A stretch of DNA of 64,000 nt from JBDOQU01 sp039839375 (GCF_039839375.1 NZ_JBDOQU010000003.1:186001-250000), one strand, 5' to 3'. Positions 1-8,707 are shown, counted from the first letter of the stretch. Translations and numbers: made by a program. The notes: generated from the sequence alone by a model not told the origin.

Positions 1-215
1 GGATTGCTCGCGCCTTCACTGACCGACTCTCTCTTCAAAGGGGCATGTCACTATGGCATGACATGCTTGACTGGCTTGGGGGATTTCCTTTCGAAGTAGC
101 TAAGCCAGAGGAGGTGTTTCGGTTTTTCCGCGATAGAGGTTTTGCTCTGCAAGACCTGAAGACGTGTGGCGGGCGGATGGGGTGCAATGAATTTGTCTTT
201 TACCTCCGAGAGTAG
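1..215 (+). CDS. SAM methyltransferase, C-terminal end (partial)
   Basis: An open frame enters from the left edge (codons start at base 3) and stops with TAG at 213-215. It encodes about 70 residues ending in the segment LKTCGGRMGCNEFVFYLRE. I recognise the CGG-x-x-GCNEF ending as the C terminus of class I SAM-dependent methyltransferases found in exopolysaccharide and O-antigen clusters. The SAM-binding N-terminal part lies outside the window, so the substrate cannot be judged. It sits 85 bases upstream of a glycosyltransferase on the same strand, consistent with a polysaccharide operon. The family call rests on this short tail only. Confidence 0.6.
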   Translation, partial: IARAFTDRLSLQRGMSLWHDMLDWLGGFPFEVAKPEEVFRFFRDRGFALQDLKTCGGRMGCNEFVFYLRE

Positions 216-300
216 ATAAGGGCAAGCAGTGCTTAATCGTCTGTGGAGTTTACTGCGCGAATGGTCCGTGGAATGGAAAATCGATCTGGATTAAGCAGTT

Positions 301-1449
301 ATGGATCTTTCGAACAGTAATCGCATTGCGATCTACCTTCCGTCCCTGCGCGGCGGCGGCGCCGAACGGGCGATGGCGACATTGGCCAATGGCTTCGCCG
401 CACGCGGCCTGTCTGTGGACTTAGTATTGGCCAATGCAGAAGGCCCTTATCTGGAAGACGTAGATCACCATTCCGTGCGGGTGGTGGACCTCCAATCCCG
501 GGGAGTATTTTTTAGCTTGCCGGGATTGGTCCGATATTTGAGGCATGAGCAACCTCGAGTTCTGTTTTCGGCTCTCAGCCACGCCAACGTGGTGGCTGTG
601 TGGGCGCGGGGATTGGCGGAGATTCCGACCCGGTTGGTGATATCCGAACGTGCCAATTTGTCGGTTACCCAACAATTTTCCCCCGGCTTCCGCCAATGGC
701 TCGTGCCTAGATTCATGCGCGCCGCATATCCAAGAGCCGATAGGATCGTGGCTGTGTCCGCTGGAGTGGCCGATGATCTGGCTATCGCTATCAATCTCCC
801 TCGCGAACGTATTTCCGTCGTCCATAACCCGATCGTTACCGAAACTCTGTTGAGGCAGAGCAACGAACCACTGACACATCCCTGGCTTGCTCCCGATGCG
901 CCGCCGCTTATCCTTGCTGCGGGACGTCTGGCGCCGCAAAAGGATTTCGCAACCCTGATCCATGCCTTTGCTCGTTTGCGTTCGGTGCGTCCTGCGCGGC
1001 TAATGATCCTCGGCGATGGGATAATGCGCGATGATCTTATGACTCTCGCTGTCGAACTCGGTGCTCAGAAAGACGTCGCCATGCCGGGATTCGTAGATAA
1101 CCCCTTTGCCTGGATGCGTCGGTCATCCCTGTTTGTGCTCTCTTCCGCTTTTGAGGGACTACCGGGGGTTCTGATCCAGGCGATGGCTTGCGATGCACCG
1201 GTTGTGAGTACAGATTGCCCAAGCGGCCCGGCGGAGATTCTGGAAAATGGCCGCTGGGGGAGGCTGGTGCCGGTGGGTGATGTGTCTGCCATGGCTGGAG
1301 CCATGGCGGCGGCCCTCGACGATTCCGCCCCGCCGGACGTCGCGCGGCGTGCCCTGGATTTCGGGATGGATCAGGCGGTGGATGGCTATCTGGATGTGAT
1401 GTTCGGCCGAGGCGGGTACGGCGAATCGTCTGGAGTGACGGTGCCGTGA
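301..1449 (+). CDS. GT4-family glycosyltransferase
   Basis: 382 residues, a normal length for a two-domain GT-B glycosyltransferase. The N-terminal half has the acceptor-domain opening with GGGAERAM at about residues 18-25, typical of GT4 enzymes. The C-terminal half has the donor-binding module: AAGRLAPQKDFATLI around 205-220, GDG near 238, and the E-x7-E region (FEGLPGVLIQAMACDAPVV) near 285-300. It should transfer a sugar from a nucleotide-sugar to a lipid-linked glycan on the cytoplasmic side; donor and acceptor are not predictable. The ATG at 301 has no strong Shine-Dalgarno. Its TGA overlaps the GTG start of the next gene by 4 bases, so translation is probably coupled. Confidence 0.88.
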   Translation: MDLSNSNRIAIYLPSLRGGGAERAMATLANGFAARGLSVDLVLANAEGPYLEDVDHHSVRVVDLQSRGVFFSLPGLVRYLRHEQPRVLFSALSHANVVAVWARGLAEIPTRLVISERANLSVTQQFSPGFRQWLVPRFMRAAYPRADRIVAVSAGVADDLAIAINLPRERISVVHNPIVTETLLRQSNEPLTHPWLAPDAPPLILAAGRLAPQKDFATLIHAFARLRSVRPARLMILGDGIMRDDLMTLAVELGAQKDVAMPGFVDNPFAWMRRSSLFVLSSAFEGLPGVLIQAMACDAPVVSTDCPSGPAEILENGRWGRLVPVGDVSAMAGAMAAALDDSAPPDVARRALDFGMDQAVDGYLDVMFGRGGYGESSGVTVP

Positions 1450-2432
1450 CGTCCGCTGACCATGTTTTGTCGTGCTCCTGGAGCATCAAAGCTACGTTGC
1501 CTTCGCGACTCGTCGCGGCAGTGTTCGCGTTGATTTACGGGACGGCGCTCGCATCCCTGCCGATTCTTCTTTTCCAGGATCGCGAGAACTATCTGGTTTA
1601 CGCAGATGAGTCGCTCGCAATTCTATTGCGCTACGCTGAGCGTGGCGTGCTGCCGCTCATAACGAATGAGCCGGTCTGGCTATTAATCAATTCCGCACTG
1701 GGCGCGGTGCTGGTGCCGGCGGATGTGCTCCGCGTCCTGATCTTCGTGTCCGCAACTATCGTTGCCTATAGAGTGCTGCGTGCCGATGCCCGCAATGCCT
1801 TTTGGCTGCTTCTGTTTCTGCTCTTGCCGCAGATCGTAAAGAATCACATCGTCCATTTGCGTCAAGGAGTTGCAATCGCCGTATTCCTGCTGGGGTGGTT
1901 CAGTCGCAGGAAGACTTGGTGGATCGCCGCGCTGGCGGTGACGCCCCTGATTCACGCTTCCTTCTTCTTCATCCTGCTTCTAGTGGCCATTTCGGCATTG
2001 AGCCGCTGGTCCCGCTTAGGGCCGGATGTCCGCCTTTCCGCGTTCGCCAGCCTCGGCCTCGGACTGGGATGGAGCCTAGGGGTGATTGCTTCCATATTGG
2101 GAGCCCGGCAGGCGGAGGTATACTCCTTCACGGCAGCGGACGTATCCGGCCTTGGGTTTCTATTCTGGGCCTCGATCCTAGTTCTGATGATCATGCAAGG
2201 GAAAAGCTTTCTGCGCCAACATACGCTAGAAGTTGCTATAATCTGCTTTTATCTGTCTACATATTTCCTTGTGGAAGTTGCGGCAAGAATATTTGAAAGT
2301 GGCCTAATTCTGGTGCTTCTGGCGTGCCTGCATCTGACATCGTGGCGGAAATGGACCGCTCTGGGGGGCATCGCCGGGTTCGGCGTAATCCAGTGGGTTC
2401 CGCGATTCGCGCAGCCGGTTTGGGGCTTTTAG
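1446..2432 (+). CDS. EpsG-like polysaccharide polymerase (membrane)
   Basis: 328 residues, mostly hydrophobic, with roughly 9-10 predicted membrane segments. The pattern NEPVWLLIN near residue 80, HLRQGVAIAVFLLGWF near 140 and HASFFF near 170 fits the EpsG family, Wzy-type proteins that polymerise lipid-linked repeat units at the periplasmic face. Translation starts at GTG 1446, overlapping the upstream stop. It lies between two GT4 genes in the same direction, as expected for a polysaccharide cluster. A general O-antigen polymerase label would also fit; the EpsG assignment rests on the RQG and HxSFFF landmarks. Confidence 0.75.
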   Translation: MTSADHVLSCSWSIKATLPSRLVAAVFALIYGTALASLPILLFQDRENYLVYADESLAILLRYAERGVLPLITNEPVWLLINSALGAVLVPADVLRVLIFVSATIVAYRVLRADARNAFWLLLFLLLPQIVKNHIVHLRQGVAIAVFLLGWFSRRKTWWIAALAVTPLIHASFFFILLLVAISALSRWSRLGPDVRLSAFASLGLGLGWSLGVIASILGARQAEVYSFTAADVSGLGFLFWASILVLMIMQGKSFLRQHTLEVAIICFYLSTYFLVEVAARIFESGLILVLLACLHLTSWRKWTALGGIAGFGVIQWVPRFAQPVWGF

Positions 2433-2460
2433 CTAGTTGTGGGCTCAGAAGAGATTGCGA

Positions 2461-3615
2461 TTGAAAATTCTGCATGTCATCACTGGCCTAAGCGATGGCG
2501 GTGCAGAGGCTGTTCTTCACCGTCTTTGCACCTACGACGATGTGCATCGCCACGCCGTGGTTTCCCTGATGGATGAGGGCAAATACGGCCCTCTGCTGCG
2601 GGCCGCTGGCGTTGACGTGTATTGCCTCGGCATGCCGCGCGGCGGAGTGACCCTGAGAGCTCTGTTGCGGCTCGTGATGCTGTTACGGCAACAGAGACCG
2701 CAGGTGGTGCAAACCTGGATGTACCACGCCGACCTGATCGGCGGACTCGCAGCGCGGCTTGCGGGCATTCGGGAGGTCTGCTGGGGAATTCGCCACAGCA
2801 ATCTAGTTCTGGGAAAGTCCCGCCGGTCGACGATACTGGTCGCGAAAACATGTGCGTGGCTTTCGGGCGTCGTGCCGCGAACAATCGTCTGCTGCTCGCA
2901 CCAGGCGGCCGAGGTTCACCGGGCCTTAGGTTATGCCGGCGATAAGTTCCGCATCATCCCAAATGGCTATGACCTTACTCGTTTCGCCCCCGATCTATCG
3001 GCACGGTTGCGGCTTAGGATGGGCTGGAGTTCCGATTCGGATGTTCCTGTCATCGGCATGGTGGCGCGCTTCGATCCGCAGAAGGATCACGGCAACCTGA
3101 TTGCCGCCTTGGGGCGGCTTTCGTTGAACGGCCAGCAGTTCCTATGCATTTTGGCGGGGTACGGAGTGGATGCCGAAAATGCTGAACTGTGCGGCCGGCT
3201 GGAGGCTGCAGGCGTGCGCGATCGGGTGCTTTTGCTCGGCCAGCAAAGCGACATCCCCGCGATCATGAGCGCGCTGGATGTCCATGTGCTTTCAAGCAGC
3301 AGCGAGGCTTTCCCCAACGTACTGGCCGAGGCGATGGCGTGCGGCATCCCGTGCGTTACAACGGATGTCGGCGATGCGTCGCTGATCGTGGGAAAAACGG
3401 GATGGGTGGTGCCGCCTCGGGACGGCCAGGCGCTGGCCGGGGCTCTCGCCGTCGCCCTGGGGGCGCGGCTCGATCCCGCGGCATGGGAGGATCGGCGCCA
3501 AGCTTGCCAGTCGCATATTCTTGAGAAATTCAGCATCGAACGCATGATCGAAGCCTACCATGCGGTATGGCAGGAAGCAGCGGGCCAGACGGGCCGTCTT
3601 GGCCAATCAATCTGA
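2461..3615 (+). CDS. GT4-family glycosyltransferase
   Basis: The frame is open from TTG 2437, but I choose TTG 2461: AGAAGAG at 2447-2453 is a good ribosome site 7 bases upstream, and the protein then opens with KILHVITGLSDGGAE, the normal GT4 N terminus. It has about 384 residues. The donor domain carries ARFDPQKDHGNLI near residue 205 and the SSSEAFPNVLAEAMACGIPCV motif near 280-300 with its conserved Glu pair. Predicted function is cytoplasmic transfer of a sugar to a lipid-linked oligosaccharide. It lies 28 bases after the EpsG-like gene and 19 bases before a methyltransferase, in the same operon. Confidence 0.87.
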   Translation: MKILHVITGLSDGGAEAVLHRLCTYDDVHRHAVVSLMDEGKYGPLLRAAGVDVYCLGMPRGGVTLRALLRLVMLLRQQRPQVVQTWMYHADLIGGLAARLAGIREVCWGIRHSNLVLGKSRRSTILVAKTCAWLSGVVPRTIVCCSHQAAEVHRALGYAGDKFRIIPNGYDLTRFAPDLSARLRLRMGWSSDSDVPVIGMVARFDPQKDHGNLIAALGRLSLNGQQFLCILAGYGVDAENAELCGRLEAAGVRDRVLLLGQQSDIPAIMSALDVHVLSSSSEAFPNVLAEAMACGIPCVTTDVGDASLIVGKTGWVVPPRDGQALAGALAVALGARLDPAAWEDRRQACQSHILEKFSIERMIEAYHAVWQEAAGQTGRLGQSI

Positions 3616-3634
3616 TCTCAGTTAGAGGGAACGA

Positions 3635-4504
3635 ATGGGTTTCAAACGCAGAATACCCTGGTGGGGAAAGATCGGCGCCAAGCTGGTCTTGAGCCGGCTG
3701 CCGGCGAGTTACGGGCTGTGGCAGCGCCTAGGCCTCTTCCGGCACGGGGATATGGACGAGCCCGGCTATGCGCTGCGGGTGTTCGATGAGCATGTGGCCC
3801 AGGCGGGGCTTTCAGACAGGCTGGCCAGAAAGACCATCCTTGAACTTGGGCCGGGCGACAGCGTTGCCGCCGCGATTATCGCGCGGGCGCGTGGCGCCCG
3901 TGCCATTCTGGTCGATGTGGGGCCATTCGCGAAGGCGCAACCAGAAACCTATGGCCCGCTGGTACACCAGCTCCGGGAGGCCGGTCTGAATCCGCCAACG
4001 ATCGAGGGCATGACAACGCTTCGCGAACTGATCGAGGCCTGCGAGGCGAGCTACCTGACCGAGGGGTTGACGAGCCTGCGCGAACTGCCGGAATCGTCCG
4101 TTGATCTCGTCTACTCGCAAGCGGTGCTGGAGCACGTTCGCAAGCGGGAGTTCGTCGATATTCAACGTGAGCTCTTCCGAATCTTGAAGGATGATGGTGT
4201 GTGCTCGCACCAGATCGATCTTCGTGACCATCTGGGTGGCAGCCTGAACAATCTAAGGTTCAGCGAGCAGCTCTGGGAATCCGATTTCTTCTCACGCTCC
4301 GGCTTCTACACCAACCGCATAAACTTCGAGGCGATGGCCGGGCTGTTCCGGCAGGCGGGATTCGAGGTGGAGGTAGGTGAGATGCGACGATGGAAAACCC
4401 TGCCCATCAACCGTCATCAATTGGCAACTGTGTTTCGTGAGATTTCTGAGGAAACACTTTGCGTGTCAGGCTTTGATGTATTGCTGAGGCGGGCATCACG
4501 ATGA
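3635..4504 (+). CDS. class I SAM-dependent methyltransferase
   Basis: 289 residues starting at ATG 3635 behind AGAGGGA. Motif I is ILELGPGDSVAAA at about residues 69-81, followed by the acidic strand end in ILVDVG. The segment VDLVYSQAVLEHVR near 150-165 is the post-motif pattern of Methyltransf_11/23 proteins. The C-terminal part mentions a possible acceptor domain but nothing specific. As the last gene of the polysaccharide run it probably methylates a sugar or another cluster intermediate; the substrate is unknown. Downstream there is only an unexplained 83-base gap before transposon remains. Confidence 0.8.
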   Translation: MGFKRRIPWWGKIGAKLVLSRLPASYGLWQRLGLFRHGDMDEPGYALRVFDEHVAQAGLSDRLARKTILELGPGDSVAAAIIARARGARAILVDVGPFAKAQPETYGPLVHQLREAGLNPPTIEGMTTLRELIEACEASYLTEGLTSLRELPESSVDLVYSQAVLEHVRKREFVDIQRELFRILKDDGVCSHQIDLRDHLGGSLNNLRFSEQLWESDFFSRSGFYTNRINFEAMAGLFRQAGFEVEVGEMRRWKTLPINRHQLATVFREISEETLCVSGFDVLLRRASR

Positions 4505-4587
4505 TTGGGGTTGCCTGAGCCGATCAGTAGTATCGCTTGAGCAAATCGTTCTGGCGAACTCATTTGATTGGAGCTTATCGTCCGTGA

Positions 4588-4776
4588 AGTACGACCAAGG
4601 CGCTGCCGGGCAATCCCTATGACGAGCACACGCTGGCGATGGTCATTCCCGCGATCGAGGCGAGCGTCGGCGGCGAGTTCGCCCAGATCGTCACCGACGC
4701 CGGCTATCGTGGCCACAACGCGCCCAAGGAGAAGGGCTTCAGGGTCTACGCCGCCGGCCAGAAGCGCGGCCTCATA
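4588..4776 (+). pseudogene. IS5-type transposase fragment
   Basis: A reading frame without its own start encodes a transposase segment: TKALPGNPYDEHTLAMVIPA, then IVTDAGYRGHNAPKEKGF and GQKRGL. These are conserved pieces of the catalytic domain of IS5-type DDE transposases, including the DAGYRG motif. N- and C-terminal parts are missing. The right end is cut by the IS630-family element that begins at about 4775, so that insertion probably landed in the older element. The fragment cannot encode a working enzyme. Confidence 0.75.
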
Positions 4777-5940
4777 CCAAGACTCACTGATCATGACCGA
4801 TGGGCCCAGTCGCGCAGTCCGATTGAGGTGATGCGCCATGGCTGTTCGACGAGCCGGTTCCAGGCGAAGCAGCAATGGTCGAGGATGTCTCGGTAGGATG
4901 TGAAGACGCGGTTGGATAGCCAGTTCTCGCGCATAAACTGCCAGACATTCTCGACGGGGTTGAGTTCCGGGGATTTCGCCGGCAGCGGCAGCAGGGTGAT
5001 GTTGGCCGGGACCGGCAGCTTCGCGGTGGTGTGCCAACCAGCCTGGTCGAGCAGGAGGACGGCGTGGGCTCCGGGGGCGACGGCGCGCGATATCTCTTGG
5101 AGATGCAGCGCCATGGCGTCGGTAGTGCAGCGGGGCAGGACCATGGCGGCGGCCTTTCCTTCGGCCGGGCAGATGGCGCCGAAGATGTAGGCCGAGCGGG
5201 TGCGCTGGTCATGCGGCGCCGACGGCCTTGCGCCGCGCCGCGCCCAGCGGCGGGTGATCTTGTTCTTCTGGCCGATCCTGGCTTCGTCCTGGAACCAGAC
5301 CTCTATGGGCTGGCCGGGAGCGTCGCGCGCCGCGATCTTCGCCAGGGTCGCGGGAAAGTTTTTTTGAACGCCATGGCCGCCTCGGGGTCCTGGGCGTGAT
5401 GGCGCGGCCGCCGACAGCCTGCGGAGACCCATGGCGCGCAACTCCCGGCTCATCGTCTGCTTGGAGACCGAGAGCCGGAACTCGTCCCAGACCCATTGGG
5501 TCAGGTCGACGATGCGCCAGCGGACGACGCCGTGGACCGCCGGGTCCGGTCCGGCCTCGACGATCCGGCGCAGTTCCGCGCGCTGGGCCTCATCGAGGAT
5601 CGGCCGGTTGCCTGGCGGCTTGCCGGTGACCAGACTGGCCGGCCCGTCGGCATTGAACTTCAGCGCCCAGTCCCGCACCGTCTGGAGCCCGACGCCGCCG
5701 ATCGCCGCTGCGGCCGACCGCGGCTCGCCAGCACGGATCGCCGCCAGCGCCAGCAGCCGCCGGACCTGCCCCGGGTCCGTCGCCGACCAGGCCAGACGGC
5801 GAAGATGGGAACCATCGAAATCCGCTCGCAGCGGGATCGAGGCGGCCATGGCGAACCTCATCATTGTCGCCGCCATGGTGAATCACATTCCGCCACTCAA
5901 AGGAATCCCCCGCGTGAGTTTGCATTCACGGGATCTGGTA
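4775..5940 (-). mobile_element. IS630-family insertion sequence A (complete)
   Basis: The element is bounded by TA on both sides (4775-4776 and 5939-5940), the usual target duplication of IS630/Tc1-mariner elements. The nine bases CTCATACCA at 4771-4779 recur inverted at 5936-5944, and weaker inverted similarity runs further in. It carries one transposase gene on the - strand. Because CTCA/TGAG outside the TA also match, the exact ends are uncertain by a few bases. It separates the truncated IS5-type fragment from the glycosyltransferase gene at 5951. Confidence 0.75.
4791..5876 (-). CDS. IS630-family transposase A
   Basis: 361 residues with an N-terminal helix-turn-helix (GVGLQTVRDWALKF near 61-75) and a C-terminal DDE domain: Asp197 in WFQDEARIG, Asp277 in LLLDQAGWH and Glu309 in SPELNPVENVW. 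It catalyses cut-and-paste movement at TA. Residues 157-171, between the two parts, do not look like the family; read in another frame the same DNA gives RHHAQDPEAAMAFKK, the usual linker. A small deletion plus loss of one base in the A7 run (5359-5365) would explain this and restore frame. The catalytic residues are intact, but activity of this version is uncertain. Confidence 0.9.
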   Translation of the reverse strand: MAATMMRFAMAASIPLRADFDGSHLRRLAWSATDPGQVRRLLALAAIRAGEPRSAAAAIGGVGLQTVRDWALKFNADGPASLVTGKPPGNRPILDEAQRAELRRIVEAGPDPAVHGVVRWRIVDLTQWVWDEFRLSVSKQTMSRELRAMGLRRLSAAAPSRPGPRGGHGVQKNFPATLAKIAARDAPGQPIEVWFQDEARIGQKNKITRRWARRGARPSAPHDQRTRSAYIFGAICPAEGKAAAMVLPRCTTDAMALHLQEISRAVAPGAHAVLLLDQAGWHTTAKLPVPANITLLPLPAKSPELNPVENVWQFMRENWLSNRVFTSYRDILDHCCFAWNRLVEQPWRITSIGLRDWAHRS

Positions 5941-5950
5941 TGAGAGTGCG

Positions 5951-7198
5951 TTACCGGCATTCTTCACGGACGACAGGGGCAAGGCCAACCATCTCGGCAT
6001 ATAGAGCGACCACCTCATCGCCGACCTGCTTGGACGACAATTCCTTCTCGACAATCCGGCGAGAAGCAAGGGCAAAGCGCTCCCTCAGGTGCCTGTCTCG
6101 GTAGAGAGCTTCAATCGCATCGGCTAAAGTCCCCGGAGCGTTCGGCGGTACCAGCAGAGCGTTCTCGTCGGCTCGGGCGATCTCCCGGCATCCGGGGACA
6201 TCCGTGGCGATGATCGGTCGACCGCAGGCCGCCGCTTCCAGGAGGCTCTTCGGTAGCCCCTCCCCGCCAAGGGACGGTTGTACGGCGACATGTGCACGCC
6301 CCCAGACAGTTCGAACATCATCAACATGTCCCAACCATTCAATTCCAGGTTCGGACGCCCAGGCGTTCAATTGGCTATCCGTGAATGACGCCGGATTGTG
6401 TGGGTCTGGGCCACCGGCCAGCAGCATCACAACGTTGCACCCACGCCTGCGCAAGAGCCGATGCGCCTCGACGGCGACATCGATCCCCTTTATCGCCAGC
6501 ATGCGACTGACCACGGCTATCGTGAACGGACCTTCTTCCGGTTCGGGACTCGAATTAAAATGTTCGGTGTCGATACCTGAACCCAGGATGACGCACGACT
6601 TGTGCTTCGGGACGGAGAGTTCACTTACTAGGAAATCCCGGTCATCGGGGTTCTGGAGAAGAACCCGATCTCGCGGTCTTCCCGCAAGGCGTTCCAGCAC
6701 ATGCCCGAGGATAGCGAGCGTTACTTTCGCCTTCAATGATCTGCTTGAGAATGAATAGCCAAACCCGTTTATGCCGCTCAAGATCGCAGGAACATGAGCG
6801 AGACGCGCGGCGGCGGCACCGATAACGACAGGCTTTACGGCAACGTGATGAACGATATCCGGCTTCTCACGTCGGTACAACGCCGCCACCATACGGATCG
6901 ACTTCAGGAGTTCGAACGGACCAAGCGCGCGGCGCGTCCAGTCGAGAGCGTGGACATCGATTCCGTGCGAACGAATTTTGTCGCCATGTCGATTCACCCT
7001 GCACGCAACTGCCACATCGAAACCTGCGTCCCGCGCTGCCTCCGCCATCGGCAGGCGGTGAGACCAGAAATACCAGTCCTCCGTCACCAGATAGACTACC
7101 TTCGGCCGCCGGGTCGGTGCATCGATCTCGTTCGGAGTCATCGGGGGGATTGGTTCAGTCGAAGGTTTGGCGGATGTCAAAGATGGACGACCCGTCAT
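5951..7198 (-). CDS. GT4-family glycosyltransferase
   Basis: 415 residues from ATG 7198; an internal ATG at 7141 (residue 20), giving a start just before the first beta strand KVVYLVTEDWYF, is equally plausible because the first 30 residues are Pro/Thr-rich and non-conserved. The N-terminal domain reads WYFWSHRLPMAEAARDAGF, as in GT4 enzymes of capsule and O-antigen clusters. The donor domain has VSRMLAIKGIDV near 235 and GEGLPKSLLEAAACGRPII near 325-345. It faces away from the 1-4504 run and ends 10 bases from insertion sequence A, so it may be a survivor of a rearranged polysaccharide locus. Confidence 0.87.
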   Translation of the reverse strand: MTGRPSLTSAKPSTEPIPPMTPNEIDAPTRRPKVVYLVTEDWYFWSHRLPMAEAARDAGFDVAVACRVNRHGDKIRSHGIDVHALDWTRRALGPFELLKSIRMVAALYRREKPDIVHHVAVKPVVIGAAAARLAHVPAILSGINGFGYSFSSRSLKAKVTLAILGHVLERLAGRPRDRVLLQNPDDRDFLVSELSVPKHKSCVILGSGIDTEHFNSSPEPEEGPFTIAVVSRMLAIKGIDVAVEAHRLLRRRGCNVVMLLAGGPDPHNPASFTDSQLNAWASEPGIEWLGHVDDVRTVWGRAHVAVQPSLGGEGLPKSLLEAAACGRPIIATDVPGCREIARADENALLVPPNAPGTLADAIEALYRDRHLRERFALASRRIVEKELSSKQVGDEVVALYAEMVGLAPVVREECR

Positions 7199-7553
7199 AC
7201 CCCATTCCCTACGCCAGAACCATCCGCCAAGACGTTGGCCGGAGATGCAGCGATCATACGGGCCGTTGGTAGAAAAGACTGTTGGAAGTGGTCCTTTTGT
7301 GACGCTGAAGGTCGGAACGAATACACTCTCTGTTTGGCAACCTCAAGTTGCTCAAACACCCGGCTAAGTCGTGGTAAGTGTGAAGTGCAATGAGGTGCAA
7401 TGAAGTGCAACGACAGTAAAAACATACTATTTTCGACGCTTTTTGGGCGCTCTAAGCTTCGGAGAAGTGCAGTTTTGCTTGAGTTTTCCTCCGCGATACT
7501 GCGTTGACATCGTAGGGATCACTGGTTCAAACCCCTGTCGCTGAAATCCTGGC
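7199..7553. other. 355-base gap without a recognisable gene
   Basis: Between the glycosyltransferase start and insertion sequence B I find no credible coding region. The stretch from about 7370 on is visibly more AT-rich than the neighbouring genes. It contains a three-copy 10-bp tandem repeat (listed separately) and, at 7522-7533, a T-loop-like GGTTCAAACCC that does not fold into a tRNA arm. The GT4 promoter must lie in the left part, but I see no clear -35/-10 pair. Confidence 0.5.
7381..7410. repeat. three-copy 10-bp tandem repeat
   Basis: The units TGAAGTGCAA, TGAGGTGCAA and TGAAGTGCAA follow each other without a gap, differing at one position; a partial echo (GTAAGTGTGAAG) precedes them. 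It lies in the non-coding gap upstream of the GT4 gene and insertion sequence B. Helically phased 10-bp repeats can be protein-binding sites, but no function is shown here. Confidence 0.7.
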
Positions 7554-8651
7554 CTAGTGGATTGATTCCAACGTTTGGAACCCTCTGTTACGGGCGGCGA
7601 TGATGTCGTTGGGATCGGCTTTCCAGACGAAGGGCGTCGGGTCGTCGACATTGTATTCCCGGATGAAGCGGTTGATGGCGGCCTGGAGATCGACGACGGA
7701 ATGGAAGACGCCGTGCTTGAGCCTGCGCCGGGCGAGCTTGGCGAAGAAGCCCTCGACGGCATTGAGCCAGGAGGCGGAGGTCGGTGTGAAGTGGAAGGTC
7801 CAGCGCGGATGACGATCGAGCCAGGCTCGGACCTTGTCCTTCTTATGGGCGGCGTAATTGTCGAGGATGACATGGATCGCCTTGTCCGCCGGAACCTCGC
7901 GCTCGATGCGGTTGAGGAAGCGGATGAACTCCTGGTGGCGGTGGCGCTGCATGTTCTGCGCGATGACCGTGCCGTCCAGCACGTTGAGCGCGGCGAAGAG
8001 CGTCGTCGTGCCGTGCCGTTTGTAGTCATGGGTCATGGCGCCGGCGCGGCCCTTCTTCATGGGCAGGCCGGGCTGGGTACGGTCGAGCGCCTGGATCTGC
8101 GACTTCTCGTCGACGCTCAGCACTACGGCATGCGCGGGCGGCGATACGTAGAGGCCGACGATATCGTGGAGTTTCTCGGCGAAGGCCGGGTCATTGGAGA
8201 GCTTGAAGCGCCGCCAGCGGTGCGGACTGAAGCCGTGGGCCTTCCAGATCGCCTGCACCGTCGACGCCGCGATGCCGGCGACCTTCGCCATCGCGCGCAA
8301 CGTCCAGTGGGTCGCCTCGTGCGGCGGCCCTTCCTGCGTCAGGCGGACGATCTCGGCGACGCGCGCCGGCGAGACCGGCATCTTGCCGGGCGGACGGGAC
8401 CGGTCGCGAAGCAGGCCGTCGACGCCCTCGTGCATAAACCGCTCCTGCCAGCGCCAGACGCAGGTCTTGGACTTGCCCGTCTCGGTCATGATCGCCGAGG
8501 TGCCCAGACCCTCGCCGCTCAGCAGGACGATACGGGCCCGCCAGACATGCTTCTGTCGGCTCTTGGGGTCCGCGACGAGGCCGCGCAATCGCTGACGGTC
8601 GCCGGCGGATACGGTGAAGGAGATGCCACTGCGCATCCCTCGGACTCGCAC
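7554..8651 (-). CDS. IS630-family transposase B
   Basis: 365 residues. The N-terminal part holds a helix-turn-helix (GTSAIMTETGKSKTCVWRWQ near 50-69). The catalytic domain shows Asp181 in LSVDEKSQIQALDR, Asp264 in VILDNYAAHK and Glu300 in SWLNAVEGFFA, the DDE triad of the family. The start at 8651 gives a short non-conserved N terminus; Met6 is an alternative. No frame disruption is visible, in contrast to element A. Confidence 0.92.
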   Translation of the reverse strand: MRVRGMRSGISFTVSAGDRQRLRGLVADPKSRQKHVWRARIVLLSGEGLGTSAIMTETGKSKTCVWRWQERFMHEGVDGLLRDRSRPPGKMPVSPARVAEIVRLTQEGPPHEATHWTLRAMAKVAGIAASTVQAIWKAHGFSPHRWRRFKLSNDPAFAEKLHDIVGLYVSPPAHAVVLSVDEKSQIQALDRTQPGLPMKKGRAGAMTHDYKRHGTTTLFAALNVLDGTVIAQNMQRHRHQEFIRFLNRIEREVPADKAIHVILDNYAAHKKDKVRAWLDRHPRWTFHFTPTSASWLNAVEGFFAKLARRRLKHGVFHSVVDLQAAINRFIREYNVDDPTPFVWKADPNDIIAARNRGFQTLESIH

Positions 8652-8707
8652 ATCAGCGCACCAACGGGAATCCCGAAACGGACTCTTTTGATCCGATCAA
8701 TCCACTA
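7555..8707 (-). mobile_element. IS630-family insertion sequence B (complete)
   Basis: Perfect 13-bp inverted ends, CTAGTGGATTGAT at 7554-7566 and its complement at 8696-8708, enclose one transposase gene. The TA inside CTAG at each end fits TA target duplication. The transposase differs clearly from that of element A, so these are two separate insertions. The stop codon of the transposase (TAG) lies inside the left terminal repeat. Intact ends and an intact gene suggest a recent arrival. Confidence 0.88.

Noticed and set aside
7519..7545. tRNA-like GGTTCAAACCC upstream of insertion sequence B
   Set aside because: The flanking bases do not pair to make a T-stem, and no acceptor strand or CCA follows. 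At most a highly decayed remnant.
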